Assembly (NCBI GenBank): GCA_905183005.1
Contig: CAJJDO010000009.1
Coordinates: 299,891 to 363,890 of the forward strand
Direction: 5' to 3'
DNA length: 64,000 bases
Source of the DNA: Paramecium pentaurelia
Lineage: Eukaryota; Ciliophora; Oligohymenophorea; Peniculida; Parameciidae
Of this stretch, positions 1 to 9,696 are shown one piece after another. Both the position numbers and the translations under genes were made by a program. The notes beneath the pieces are model-generated. The model was not told where the DNA came from. It ran no database searches and saw nothing but the letters and a program-made list of their open reading frames with translations. Within the stretch, counting starts at the first letter, position 1; every line of letters starts with the position of its first letter.

Positions 1-790
1 CATGTTGTTAATCAATTTTTAGGTTAAAATTCTCAATTACTATTTTTCTTATTCTTTAAATTTTCCCTCAAAATAATATTAATCAAAAATATTTGATGTG
101 GCTTTCATAGATATCATATCTAATGATATTTATTCTTTTGGGATAAAGTTCCTCATAATTATCTCTTTTTTGGCCTAACTTATGAAATCTATATATATAA
201 TAGTTAATGTAATACTTTTTTTAAATAGTCCTACTTGTCTTGACATATGATTGCAATAAAGAATTTATTACCTACAAATCTTTTCTTAATTATTTGATTT
301 TTATTTTATAGTATTTTTCATAATTGGTTCTCCCCATATTTAAATATAAGTCTCTTTATTTATGTCTTCTTTGATTAATATCTAATAAAATAATTATCTT
401 ACTTTAAAATTTTATAAAATGAAGTCAATATTTTGTTCACCTATTATTTTATAAAAGGTTTCCATTTCATCAGAAAGTATTAACTTTTGACTAACTAAAA
501 AATATTTTTTATTTTAAAAATTGTTTTCACTATTAGAATATTGAATATATTTGTTTTCATCCTTTTTTTTGTCTTCAAAGAGTTTCTAAAAATCATATTA
601 AATATACTTAGTATAAAAAATTAGAAGGGTTTATTATTGGGAATTTTTTTAATGGAATATTATCTGAACATATTAATGTTGTTTAATAAAATATGGTATT
701 TTAATCAAACTCTGCTCCAATAAATGATAGATACTATTAGAATGTAAAGACACTCTAAAATTATTGAATGTTCTTCAAAGTAAATAACAT
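1..790 (-). CDS. Unknown protein, N-terminal part (runs off the left edge)
   Basis: Reading from the ATG at 790-788, the frame is open for about 256 codons to the window edge with TAA/TAG as Gln, after removing one 22-nt GT-AG intron at 586-607. Without that splice the frame meets TGA, so the intron is needed. The product is rich in Lys, Ile, Asn and Gln with no signal peptide, clear membrane span or motif I recognise. Two further GT..AG segments of 21 and 27 nt (about 382-402 and 188-214) would also keep the frame, so intron content is uncertain. It diverges from the bZIP gene at 841 with only 50 bp between start codons. I do not know its function. Confidence 0.6.
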
Positions 791-840
791 TAAATAATTA
801 ATTAATTTATTTACTAATTATCTATAAAAATATAAAATAA
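791..840. promoter_or_regulatory. Minimal divergent intergenic promoter region
   Basis: Only 50 bp separate the start codons of two divergent genes (790 minus, 841 plus). Any promoters and 5' untranslated regions of both must fit here or overlap coding sequence. The stretch is nearly pure A/T. No specific motif is assigned; the role is inferred from position alone. Confidence 0.4.
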
Positions 841-2112
841 ATGAGTTTTCCTGATTACATAGATCAACTTAATTATGATTCAAATTCAAGTGATTTGTAA
901 TTCGAACAAGATGAGTAACCTATCAAACGGTAAAATAATAGCAACAAAAATAAAAAGTAAAGATCAAATACAAAAAATACATATATAAATAAGATATCTT
1001 CCTTAATTAAGATTACTAATTAAGAGTAATAATCAGATGAAAAGTATTCCAAAAATCAATATTATTAGAGTTGGCAAAAGACAATTTTCTAATAAGATTT
1101 AAAGTCAACTTATTGTTGGAAATTCTAATTGTGATAAAGAGGACAAGTTAGCAAAAAATAGAGAATCAGCAAGAAATAGTAGAAAAAGAAAGAAAATTTA
1201 TCTAGAACTACTTGAAACTAAAGTTACAAAGTTATCTGAATAATTAGAAATTTTTAAAAGAGTAAATGAATAAACAACAGAGTTAGCTACTAATTTACAA
1301 AATAAAATTAATCAAGTAACATTATATTTATGTTAGAAACAAGATTAAGATTAGAATAAGATAATATTATTTTCTAATTTACAAAATTCAGTATAAAGTA
1401 ATATTAATGAAATGAATATTGATACAATAATAGAGTCTCTTAATGTAAGTGTTTCTTATATATAATTTAAGAAAAAATTTGGATCAGGAACTTTAGAAAG
1501 ATAATAATAAATTGATCATTATGCTCGTTAAATTTATGAGAATTGCTTATCTCCATATTTAAATTATATAATTGGTGTAGCAAAAACAGATTAGGATGTT
1601 TTCTCAACATCTGAGTCTTAATCTGAACATGGTGTATTAAGAAGTTTAAAATTAACAGATAAGTAAAAACAAATTCTTTAGAAAAAATAAAAAAAATTAC
1701 TAAGATTTTAAAATGAATTGACTAAGTATTTTCTAATAATTCAATTCTTAGTACTCTTTCATCATTTCAAGATATTAAAAATTAAGTCTAACTTGAATTA
1801 GGTTCTTATGGATAGACTTTAGAATAATTAAGGAAAGAATTGAAACCAAGTCAAGTGGCCAAATTTTTATTATAAATTGAAAAAAAAGACATGTAACATC
1901 AATTCAAGGATTAATTTGAGAAATGTTTTGGTTCAGAACTTGATGAAGATGATTCCTTAGATCTTTATTAATTTATGGCTGAACATAATTATTGTAATAC
2001 ACTTGGTATTGATATACAAAATACATATTAAATTTACAAATAGTCAAATGATTTCTTGAAAGGTAGAATAGAAGTAGAAGAATCATAGTAAGCATCAACT
2101 AAAATTGAGTGA
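841..2112 (+). CDS. bZIP transcription factor
   Basis: A 406-aa protein after removing introns 1044-1068 (25 nt) and 1726-1751 (26 nt). Residues about 98-110 carry the bZIP basic signature, NRESARNSRKRKK, matching the family pattern N-x2-S-A-x2-S-R. A leucine-containing heptad segment (LELLETKVTKLSEQL and on) follows for dimerisation. By family it should bind DNA as a dimer in the nucleus. The rest is Gln/Ser/Asn-rich with many TAA/TAG Gln codons, plus an acidic C-terminal part. The start is the first ATG of the frame, 50 bp from the divergent neighbour, and TGA at 2110-2112 ends it. Target genes cannot be told from sequence. Confidence 0.88.
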
Positions 2113-2146
2113 TATTATATTATCTAAAATGTATTATATAAGAATA

Positions 2147-2440
2147 TCAACGAGGATCATCTTTAAAATGATGTTTATTCCAATCCACTTATGATTTTCT
2201 GCAAATATACCAATCATGTCTAATAGCTTTACATTCTTTATTAATTCCTTCAGTTAAACAAAATCTAAAATCCCCTTCATTGTTTTTCATACAATCTGAT
2301 TCTAATACACATTCTACAATCATTTCTTTTAAATCATAACAAGCAGGTTTGTATTAAAGTCTAGATGGTCCAATCCAAGTATCAACTTTTTCAAAGAATT
2401 TAGTAAGTCTAGATTTAGGAGCTTCTGGGTCTTAATCCAT
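2147..2440 (-). CDS. COA5: Cytochrome c oxidase assembly factor 5 (Pet191/COA5)
   Basis: An intronless 97-aa protein. The body matches the Pet191 N-terminal domain family: regularly spaced cysteines in the segments PACYDLKEMIVECVLESDC, DFRFCLTEG, NKECKAIRHDWYICR, then a basic WNKHHF tail. In yeast and animals this twin-CX9C-type protein acts in the mitochondrial intermembrane space and is needed to assemble complex IV. There is no cleavable leader, as expected for disulfide-trapped import. It converges with the bZIP gene, with 34 bp between the stops. A COX5B-like subunit of the same complex lies at 21.6-24.7 kb, but the two are unlinked in any regulatory sense that I can see. Confidence 0.85.
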
Positions 2441-2500
2441 TATATATAATAATAATTAAATGAGGTTTATTGATTATTTTTTTTTTAGTTGTAAAAAAGA

Positions 2501-2508
2501 AAAAAAAA
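2501..2508 (-). terminator. RNA polymerase III terminator of tRNA-Asn
   Basis: A run of eight T on the minus strand begins one base after the tRNA discriminator, with a second T run just beyond it. This is the standard Pol III termination signal. Confidence 0.8.
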
Positions 2509-2509
2509 G

Positions 2510-2582
2510 CGCTAATGGAAGGGCTTGAACCTTCGACCTGTTGGTTAACAGCCAACCGCTCTGCCGACTGAGCTACATCAGC
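2510..2582 (-). tRNA. tRNA-Asn (anticodon GTT)
   Basis: A 73-nt cloverleaf on the minus strand. The acceptor arms GCTGATG and CATTAGC pair (one G-T) with discriminator G. The D arm starts TAGCTCAGTCGG. The anticodon stem GTTGG/CCAAC closes the loop CTGTTAA with anticodon GTT. The T arm GAAGG/CCTTC holds loop TTCAAGC. A normal Asn tRNA, not one of the TAA/TAG-reading Gln tRNAs. No intron or encoded CCA. A T-run terminator follows. Confidence 0.96.
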
Positions 2583-3598
2583 GTATTCAGATATTTGGTT
2601 TTAATTTCACTATTATAGTCCTGAAGCATACAATCTATTTAGAAATGTAATTATTCATAAAGAAAAATTTCAAAATACTATCAATTAAAAATTAAGATTA
2701 TTATATTTAAACATAAATATTCAATCTAGTAATATAGATAATTATATTAAATTGATATCTTAAAGAGAATCCTATTTTTTATTTTTTTTATTAAAAATAG
2801 AATTTAAATAAATAATTAAATATTATTAAATTTTTTCAATAGTAATTTAAATCTAATATTCTTTGTTGAAAACTAAAAGAACAATTAAATATATTTTATT
2901 ATGTGTTTATATAAGATTTATATCTAAATTAATAACAATAATATTTGATGAAATAACATTAATAAAAAATGAAGAATTATTGAACACTTTATATAGTTAA
3001 TCTTCAAATATCTGATTCCTTTTATTTAGAGATAAATTAATATATATTAATTATGGTGACTCTTAAGGATTTTTAAATATTAAAAAAGATTTCTTAAAAA
3101 TATATAATACACTTAATTAAATATTGAATTATTATTTTGGATTTGGATCATGATGAAATGATATATAATTGAAGATGATTGTGATAAATTTTAATCACAA
3201 TATTCAAATTTGACAGATCTACTTCCAAATAGATTTGAAAAATACACAATAAAGGACTTTTTCTTATGTAGAATGAAAAATTTATCATTGAAAATTAACA
3301 ACAGAATTAAATTATAAATATTATCATATGAAATAATGATAATAGAATTTGAATTTAAATAAATTCTAGGCATTATTGGGATAAGGAATATCATTAAATT
3401 AAAGATAGTTTAGTTTTATGTTAATCTTATTGGTTTATATTAAAGGATATATTTAATAATTTATATCATTTATCTTATTTATCTTAGCATATAATTTATA
3501 TTAAAAAACATCATTAAGATATAACGAAATTAAACTTTTCAGTAATATGATATTTTAACATAGAGAATGAGTATAATTAAATAATAAAAATAACTTAA
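2583..3598. other. Gene-free interval with no recognisable gene
   Basis: About 1 kb of very A/T-rich DNA between the tRNA and the 3' end of the next gene. The minus strand holds a TGA-free frame at 2681-3394 (237 codons), but its translation is a low-complexity mix of Ile, Leu, Phe, Tyr, Asn and Lys with no motif or intron. I judge it chance openness. A small inverted repeat (attgtgat/atcacaat) sits at 3178-3201. I see no RNA gene. Confidence 0.5.
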
Positions 3599-4168
3599 TC
3601 AAAACTAAAACCTAACACTTCTTCTTGATCCAGAATAAAGCGATTTAGCTTTAGTACTTTTTTGTTTTAATATGCTTGATTAAGGCTAACTATTAGATTT
3701 AAAAGACTTGAGAGATTTAACTTCTTCTTTTAAAGTTGATGTTTGATCTGAATGATTTACATAAATTTATTTGAGTGACAATTACCCAGGAATAAAACTA
3801 ATATCCATATTTTACGTCTTATTTATTCTATTGTTATATTCTTTTTATCTTAATTCTCTATCAGATCTTATTAAACTATATTTTTTTCTTGCAAACATAT
3901 CACCAAACATTTGTTTCATCAACAATTCTTTTTGATATTTGACTCCTTAAGAGAAGGACCGTCGACTTCTCTCTGGAGTAGTAAAACGAACTTCTTTTTT
4001 TTTTTGATTTCTAGTTTCAATATCAAAATCAAGATCCTCTTGAGTTTCAGGTCTGCTTTCATTATAATGCAACTCCCAAGTTGGTTTTTTGGGTCTATGC
4101 AAAGGTTTTATTGATTAAAGCATAGGATCATTTAATTCTTTTTTTTTATTCATACAGCTCTGTCCCAT
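3599..4168 (-). CDS. Small basic protein with N-terminal acylation signal (MGQSC)
   Basis: An intronless 189-aa frame. I chose the ATG at 4168 over the in-frame ATG at 4153 because it gives the N-terminus MGQSCMNKKK, a good N-myristoylation context (Gly2, Ser4) with Cys5 available for palmitoylation and a following basic patch. The rest is hydrophilic, rich in Lys, Arg, Ser and Gln, with no known domain. The C-terminus is Ser/Arg/Lys-rich. By analogy with such N-termini the protein should sit on the inner face of a membrane; its function is unknown. Start codons are 28 bp from the divergent Rab gene. Confidence 0.65.
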
Positions 4169-4196
4169 TTAATTTGTAATATTTTATAAAAGTAAG

Positions 4197-4845
4197 ATGA
4201 GTAGTAATAGACAATTTAAAACAGTGTTTTTAGGAAGTTCAAATGTAGGAAAAAGCTGCATTGTTAGAAGAATAGTGCAGAATTAATATGATGGAAAGAC
4301 TGAACCAACAATTGGAAGTTCATTTCTATCTAAAACCATTAATATAAATGGAGAAGATATAACATTCTAATTGTGGGATACAGCAGGATAAGAAGCATTT
4401 CGTGCACTTACTAAAATATATTATAGATGTAATAATTTGAACTTGGTATATAGTCTATAAGAATCCTAAATTGCCATATTGGTATATGATATTACAAATA
4501 AGGATTCATTTCGTAGTTTAGAGAAATGGAATGAAGATTTAAAAGAGAATTGTGATCGAAATAAGATGATTTTAGTATTATGCGGTAATAAAGTTGATTT
4601 GGAGAATGATATTGTCACATATGCAGAAGCTAAGAAATTTGCAGATAAAATAAATGCTGAGCTATTTTTAGTGTCTGCAAAGACTGGATAAGGAATAGAA
4701 GGTTTGATATAAATAAAATATCGAGGAAATGTTTGATAAAGTTGGTACAATGGCATCCCAAATGGAATTAGAAAATCCAGAATTTGTTAGAGGTGCATCT
4801 AAAAGTCTATATTAAGTTTAACAAAAAAACAAAAAGTGCTGCTGA
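4197..4845 (+). CDS. Rab-family small GTPase, with a frame disruption near the 3' end
   Basis: About 204 aa. Clear Rab motifs: P-loop GSSNVGKSC, switch region EPTIGSSF, WDTAGQEAF, NKVD, SAKTGQG, and a C-terminal CC for geranylgeranylation. It should switch between GDP and GTP and act in vesicle traffic on membranes. A 33-nt GT-AG segment at 4429-4461 is taken as an intron: removal restores the standard spacing YYR..QIAILVYD, although the unspliced frame also stays open. After GIEGLIQ the frame must slip by one base (near 4715-4728) to reach the conserved end EEMFDKVG..KNKKCC; no GT-AG intron of suitable length fits without deleting conserved residues. This is a sequencing indel, a real mutation or an unrecognised splice. 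Confidence 0.85.
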
Positions 4846-4901
4846 TAAATTATTTAGATCTATCTATATATATATTTTATAATATAAATTAATAATATTA
4901 T

Positions 4902-5826
4902 TCATTAATTCGACCACGAAATTAATTCCTATGTTCTTTTTACATATCTTTACCCAGAATTATTAATTGATGGTAGTAGTAATTTAGGCCTTGGCTTTGG
5001 TTATATAGGTTTATTGTTTCCTAAATAAATATTCCTAATTTATTTTGGTTTATCAATATCATAATCCAAACGAACAGATGGAGGTGTTTCAGCTCTGTCT
5101 TGTTTCATAACAACTTTTTTAGTAAATTTACCAAATTCAACATATCCTACATCAAGTCTTTTATTCTTTCATTATTTTAAATAAATCTTACTATTCTTGC
5201 ATAATTTACTCCAAGTAAATCATATTATTGCAAAAATTCTCTCTAAGTATATTTACGATCTGTATATTTGTTGAAATCAGGTGAATAATTATGAGTTTTA
5301 CTTCTCTTATTCTTAACAAGTTATATATAATGTTATAATTTAGGACATTCTTCTTTTATTTGAGAGTTTGTGCATTTTTTTTCAGATTATCCTTTTGTTG
5401 ATTTTGATATTGTTCTAAAAGATGTATATTAATCAATATAGTAATCTTGACTACAAATTGAGATAGACCTTGTCCTGATTTAACTTTTTGATCTTGATCC
5501 AAAATCAAAAGAGGGAGACTTATACTAAACTACATCAAATTTAGGAGTATATTTTGCTTCATATGATTTTTCTGGCATTAAACAACATAGAGTTGGTCTA
5601 GCTCTTCTAGAGACAGAATTAAATGGAAACGATTCATTTTATTGTTTCCCTTCAAATTTTCTTAACAGAGAAAACATTTAGAGCTTGCTTAATCATTTCG
5701 ATTTTATTACTTTTTATCTTTTTAGATTGTTGGTAGTATATGTCCATTAAGATTTATTACTTCATCAACTGCAATAGGTTTAGTTTTTTCAAGAATTTTT
5801 CCAAATGAAGAAAATGATAAACTCAT
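4902..5826 (-). CDS. Unknown conserved-looking protein, 291 aa
   Basis: Three exons, with introns 5688-5710 (23 nt) and 5166-5191 (26 nt). Both are required to avoid TGA and together give a clean 292-codon frame. The protein is hydrophilic and Ser/Arg/Lys-rich in the middle, with a more ordered C-terminal segment (RLDVGYVEFGKFTKKVV and beyond) and a Pro-rich end. I recognise no domain, signal peptide or membrane span. It converges with the Rab gene (57 bp between stops). Function unknown. Confidence 0.6.
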
Positions 5827-6739
5827 ATTAATTTTTATTATGAAAAATAAGAGAAATAATAGATTTGCTTTATCCTAAATTACTAATAGTTGATAAATTG
5901 TAAATAATCCTTTTGCAACATAAGTAAATGATTAACTACAGTTATATAAATCATTTTATTAAATAAGTTAAGAATAAAAATTTAATAATATACATTTCTT
6001 GCTATTTAAGATAAAATATTATTTGAATAAATATTTGATTTATGCATCTATTTTGAGTCATGATGATCTAAATACAATACAAATCTACACCAAATTAATC
6101 CTTTAAATAAAGATATAAATAAACATATATAAAAATTGAAAATCTATTAAAAATAAAATAAATCAGCATTTGAAACTGTTATATATATTAAAAGTATATA
6201 ATTATAGAAGACTGGATAATTTATAAATTAAGTTAGCTTAGAAAATATTTACTAATAATTTAATTATTGATATTTTCATATAAAGTTATTTAAGCAAAGT
6301 TTATAATTAAAAGGATTCAAATTTCATTGTTGCTAAAGAAATGGATGTAAGAATAAATACTGAATGATCAAGTTTATGAATTAAAATTGGAAATAAAAAG
6401 AAAATATTGGATAATAGAATTTAAGATTTATTATTAGAATAATTTTATGTTATTAATGTATTTTATTATTTGGATATCAGATAGATTCTTAATAAATATG
6501 AGGATATTAATATAATGAGAAGATATATAGTTTCTTAACTTAGATCTTTTCATTTATTGTTCATTTATTAAAAATCAATATCAAAATTAAATAAATAAAG
6601 ATGAGCAAAGTTAATAAAAGTGATTTCACACATTTATTATGAAAACTGAATAGAATTCATTTATTATGATATAATTAATTTTTATCAATATTTTATATAT
6701 TGTAAGATAATTTTACAACTAAATTATATTGTATTAGAA
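5827..6739. other. Gene-free interval, possibly with decayed coding traces
   Basis: About 0.9 kb between divergent genes. Short TGA-limited frames around 6330-6520 on the plus strand read slightly more protein-like than the surroundings, but no start, splice pattern or motif joins them. They could be remnants of a lost gene or chance. No tRNA or other RNA gene is visible. Confidence 0.4.
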
Positions 6740-7264
6740 ATGGATGAATGGATTGTAATTGATATAGAAACACCTGATGGGAAATTCTTTAAGTCTCCTA
6801 TATATTAAGAGGAGCAAATTCATAATGTAAAAAGGAATTTAATTGATAATATTGTCTAAAGATGTGCTTAATATGGTAAATTAGATAATCCTTATTAAAT
6901 TGCTCGAAAAACTGGAGCTATGCAAAAGGATATTGCTTATGAAAAGGGTCAAAATGTTTATGATTAGGAAGACTCTTTTATTGATGATGAAGAAATAGAT
7001 AAGGAAAATCATGCAATGGTGATTCCAGAGACAGAACTTGATGATTATCATATGTGCATTTGTAATTTAAAGGATTTTCAAAAATCAATAGAATACAAAA
7101 AGAGAATAGCAATATTGAAAAAGCATACAGTGGAGTCAAAAAATAAGAGTGCTAAGAAAAAAAATAAAAATAAAGAGAAAACAGATTAAGTAATTGAAAA
7201 ATAAAATCAGGAAGATATAGCATAATAATAAAATTCCGCAATTTAAGACAAAGAAATATCTTGA
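6740..7264 (+). CDS. Ubinuclein/Hpc2-related (HRD) protein
   Basis: An intronless 174-aa protein. Residues about 70-115 match the Hpc2-related domain: YDQEDSFIDDEE corresponds to the family YD.xDxFIDxSE core, followed after a short spacer by DDYHMCICNLKDFQKS, like the family segment ending in Y.N.G.L.F. In other eukaryotes this domain binds the HIRA histone H3.3 chaperone complex in the nucleus. The C-terminus is a highly charged Lys/Glu/Gln tail, consistent with a nuclear factor. The protein is much shorter than animal ubinucleins, closer to a minimal HRD subunit. The following fimbrin gene starts 22 bp downstream on the same strand. Family assignment is by motif recognition only. Confidence 0.7.
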
Positions 7265-7286
7265 TTAAATTATATTATTAAATAAT

Positions 7287-8993
7287 ATGGATAATCCAAA
7301 GCAAAAGACAGTCTTAAAGGTTGAAAAAGGAGATGGATCTCATCACACTTATTCTCAAGATGAAGTATCCTCCTTTTGTGACCATATAAATTATTACCTT
7401 AGAGATGATAAGGATGTTGCAGACGTTTTACCATTAAATCCAGAAACAAATGATATGTTTGTTAAGGTTGGGGATGGTATATTGTTATGTAAAATCATCA
7501 ATTTGGCATAAAATGGAGCAATAGATCCAAGAGCCATTAATGTGAAGAAGCCACTTAACATCTTCAATGAAAATGTATTTAAGAATTATATATATCTTAT
7601 AGATCAACTTGAATTTAGCTATCTAATCAGCAAAATCAATAGGATGTGTTGTTGTTAATATTAGGCCAGACTTAATTAAAGATAGAAGAGAACACATTAT
7701 TCTTGGATTAGTGTGGTAAATCATAAAAGTATTAATTCATAATTTAATAGATTTAAACAACTAAAATGGTAAATTTAAAAGAAAATCCATTTTTGATTAG
7801 ACTCAAAAAAGAGGAAGAAGAAATTGGAGATATTCTTAAATTACCACCTGATTAATTACTTTTGAGATGGTTTAATTATCATTTGAAAGAAGCCAAATCT
7901 CAAAGATAAGTAAATAATTTTGATAAGGACATACAAGATGGTGAAGCTTATATAATCTTGCTTAATTAATTAAATAAGGATAAATGCAATTTGGATGGAC
8001 TTACTTAAGATTAAGAAAACAGAGCTAAAACTATTATTTAGAATGCTGAAGCTATCGGTGTACCTAAATTCATGAGACCAGTTCATATAGTTAAAGGAAA
8101 TTCAAAATTAAACTTATTGTTTTGTGCATAGATATTCAATGCATGTCCTGGATTGACACCAAGTTAAGATGATTATGAAAAAACTAAAATGTTATAAGAA
8201 GATGATGATCCTGAAAGTAGTATGGATGAAAGAGTATTCAAAATGTGGATTAACAGTCTTAATATAGAAGATGGATATATCAATAATTTAATAGAAGATA
8301 TGAGAGATGGAATCAATCTAAATAGATTATTAGAAAAATTAAAGCCATAAACAATAAATTGGAAGAATGTTAAAATTCCAGCTAAATCAAGAATTATTAA
8401 AGTTCAAAATGCTAATTACTCATTAGAATAAGCTAAAACATTCAAAATTACTCTTGTCAATGTAGGTGGAGTTGATTTTGTAGATGGAAAGAAGAAACTC
8501 ATATTAGGTGTCATCTGGTAATTATTTAGATTGGATGTTCTTAAAGTAATTCATTTATAATATTATAATAGACTATGGGAGATTAAAAAGATGATCAAAT
8601 CTTAGAAGCAGCCAATAAGAAGGTTCCTGAAGCTGAAAGATTAGCTTCATTTAAAGATCCAAAAGCTAAAACAAGTCATTTCTTCTTCAGACTTTTGAGT
8701 TCAATTGAACCAAGAGCTATTGATTGGGATTTTGTTTAAAAAGGTAATTATTATAATTCATTTAATTTTTTTAGGTGAAACCTTAGAAGAAATTGAAAGT
8801 AATGCTAAATATGTGATATCAGTGGCTAGAAGATTAGGTGCAACAGTATTTTTAATTTGGGAATAAATAAGAGATGTAGATTATTAAATTTATTTTTTAT
8901 TAGGGTAAAGCAAAAATGTTAGCAGTCTTTACAGCTTCCTTGTTGCATTTTGCAGAAGATTATAAAGTAGCAAAACTTGGAAATGCCGAATGA
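7287..8993 (+). CDS. Fimbrin/plastin, actin-bundling protein with four calponin-homology domains
   Basis: A 523-aa protein after five introns: 7575-7602 (28), 7729-7750 (22), 8546-8571 (26), 8744-8774 (31) and 8876-8903 (28 nt). Four CH domains in tandem make two actin-binding modules. Hallmarks include VGDGILLCKIINLA, HIILGLVWQIIK, LLLRWFNYHL, FKMWINSLNI with RDGINLNRLL, and a last CH starting near SHFFFRLLSSIEPRAIDW. It cross-links actin filaments. The N-terminal EF-hand pair of animal fimbrins is missing, so bundling is probably not directly calcium-gated. The start gives a short lead before CH1, and TGA at 8991-8993 ends it. Confidence 0.93.
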
Positions 8994-9167
8994 ATGGTTT
9001 ACAATATTAAACAATTTAATAATTTAATTCTATTATTTTTATCAAATTTATTCAAATATATATTTGAACAAGGTTAATTATATACAATTAGTTATTATGT
9101 CTAAAAATACATATTATTGTTTTTTTCAATTCATTTATATATATTTTCTAATTTATATAATAAAATT

Positions 9168-9671
9168 ATGTTTTAGAATAATAAATCTTTAGAAACAAGA
9201 ACTAATTCTTAACCAAATAAAAACAAATTGAAAAAACAATACAGTTAATTATATGATGCTAATGCCATAATTAATTTTAAAACTAAAGGTAGTAGATTTG
9301 TGTTATCTAAACTATATCCTTACTATTTTTTGAGAAACAATTCATTAATTGTTGAATATATTAGTGATTAAGATCTTACATTATTCTTAGATGAACTGAA
9401 TAAAACTATTTAAAATAATTGGCCTTCTTAAAAACTAATCACCCTTTCATATATGTTAATTCCATTCAGTTGTGGGTTCTCCTTGCTCTTTCCATATTTT
9501 AGTTTTGAAAAAGCAGAAAAACAAGTTTAATTAATATTAGATGAATATAATATTAAATGGAGCAATAAAGGAATAAAGTTGTATTGGGATGATGACGATA
9601 TCTAAATTTAGCTATTTAGTAAAAATAAAGTAGAGGATGAACATAATAATATTGATATTATTGTAGAATGA
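9168..9671 (+). CDS. Erf4/Golgin-A7-like protein (putative palmitoyltransferase partner)
   Basis: An intronless 167-aa protein. After a basic, Gln/Asn-rich first 40 residues there is a compact domain (about 45-145): SRFVLSKLYPYYFLRNNSL, a helix with NW, a hydrophobic stretch LSYMLIPFSCGFSLLFPYF, then LDEYNIKWSNKGIKLYW. This order resembles the Golgin subfamily A member 7/ERF4 domain, whose members stabilise DHHC palmitoyltransferases at the ER and Golgi. The match is by overall pattern rather than an invariant motif, so alternatives remain open. Confidence 0.5.
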
Positions 9672-9696
9672 AATAGTTATTATTTAAAATTATATA

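Noticed and set aside
3178..3201. Short inverted repeat attgtgat/atcacaat
   Set aside because: Eight-base arms in A/T-rich DNA are expected by chance; no gene end or RNA structure is associated.
2681..3394. TGA-free 237-codon frame on the minus strand in the gene-free interval after the tRNA
   Set aside because: Composition is A/T-driven low complexity (Ile, Leu, Phe, Tyr, Asn, Lys), with no introns or motif. In DNA this AT-rich, TGA is rare enough for such a run by chance.
4722..4734. Programmed frameshift in the Rab gene
   Set aside because: No slippery-site context or downstream structure can be argued; an indel error or mutation is simpler, so only the disruption is reported.
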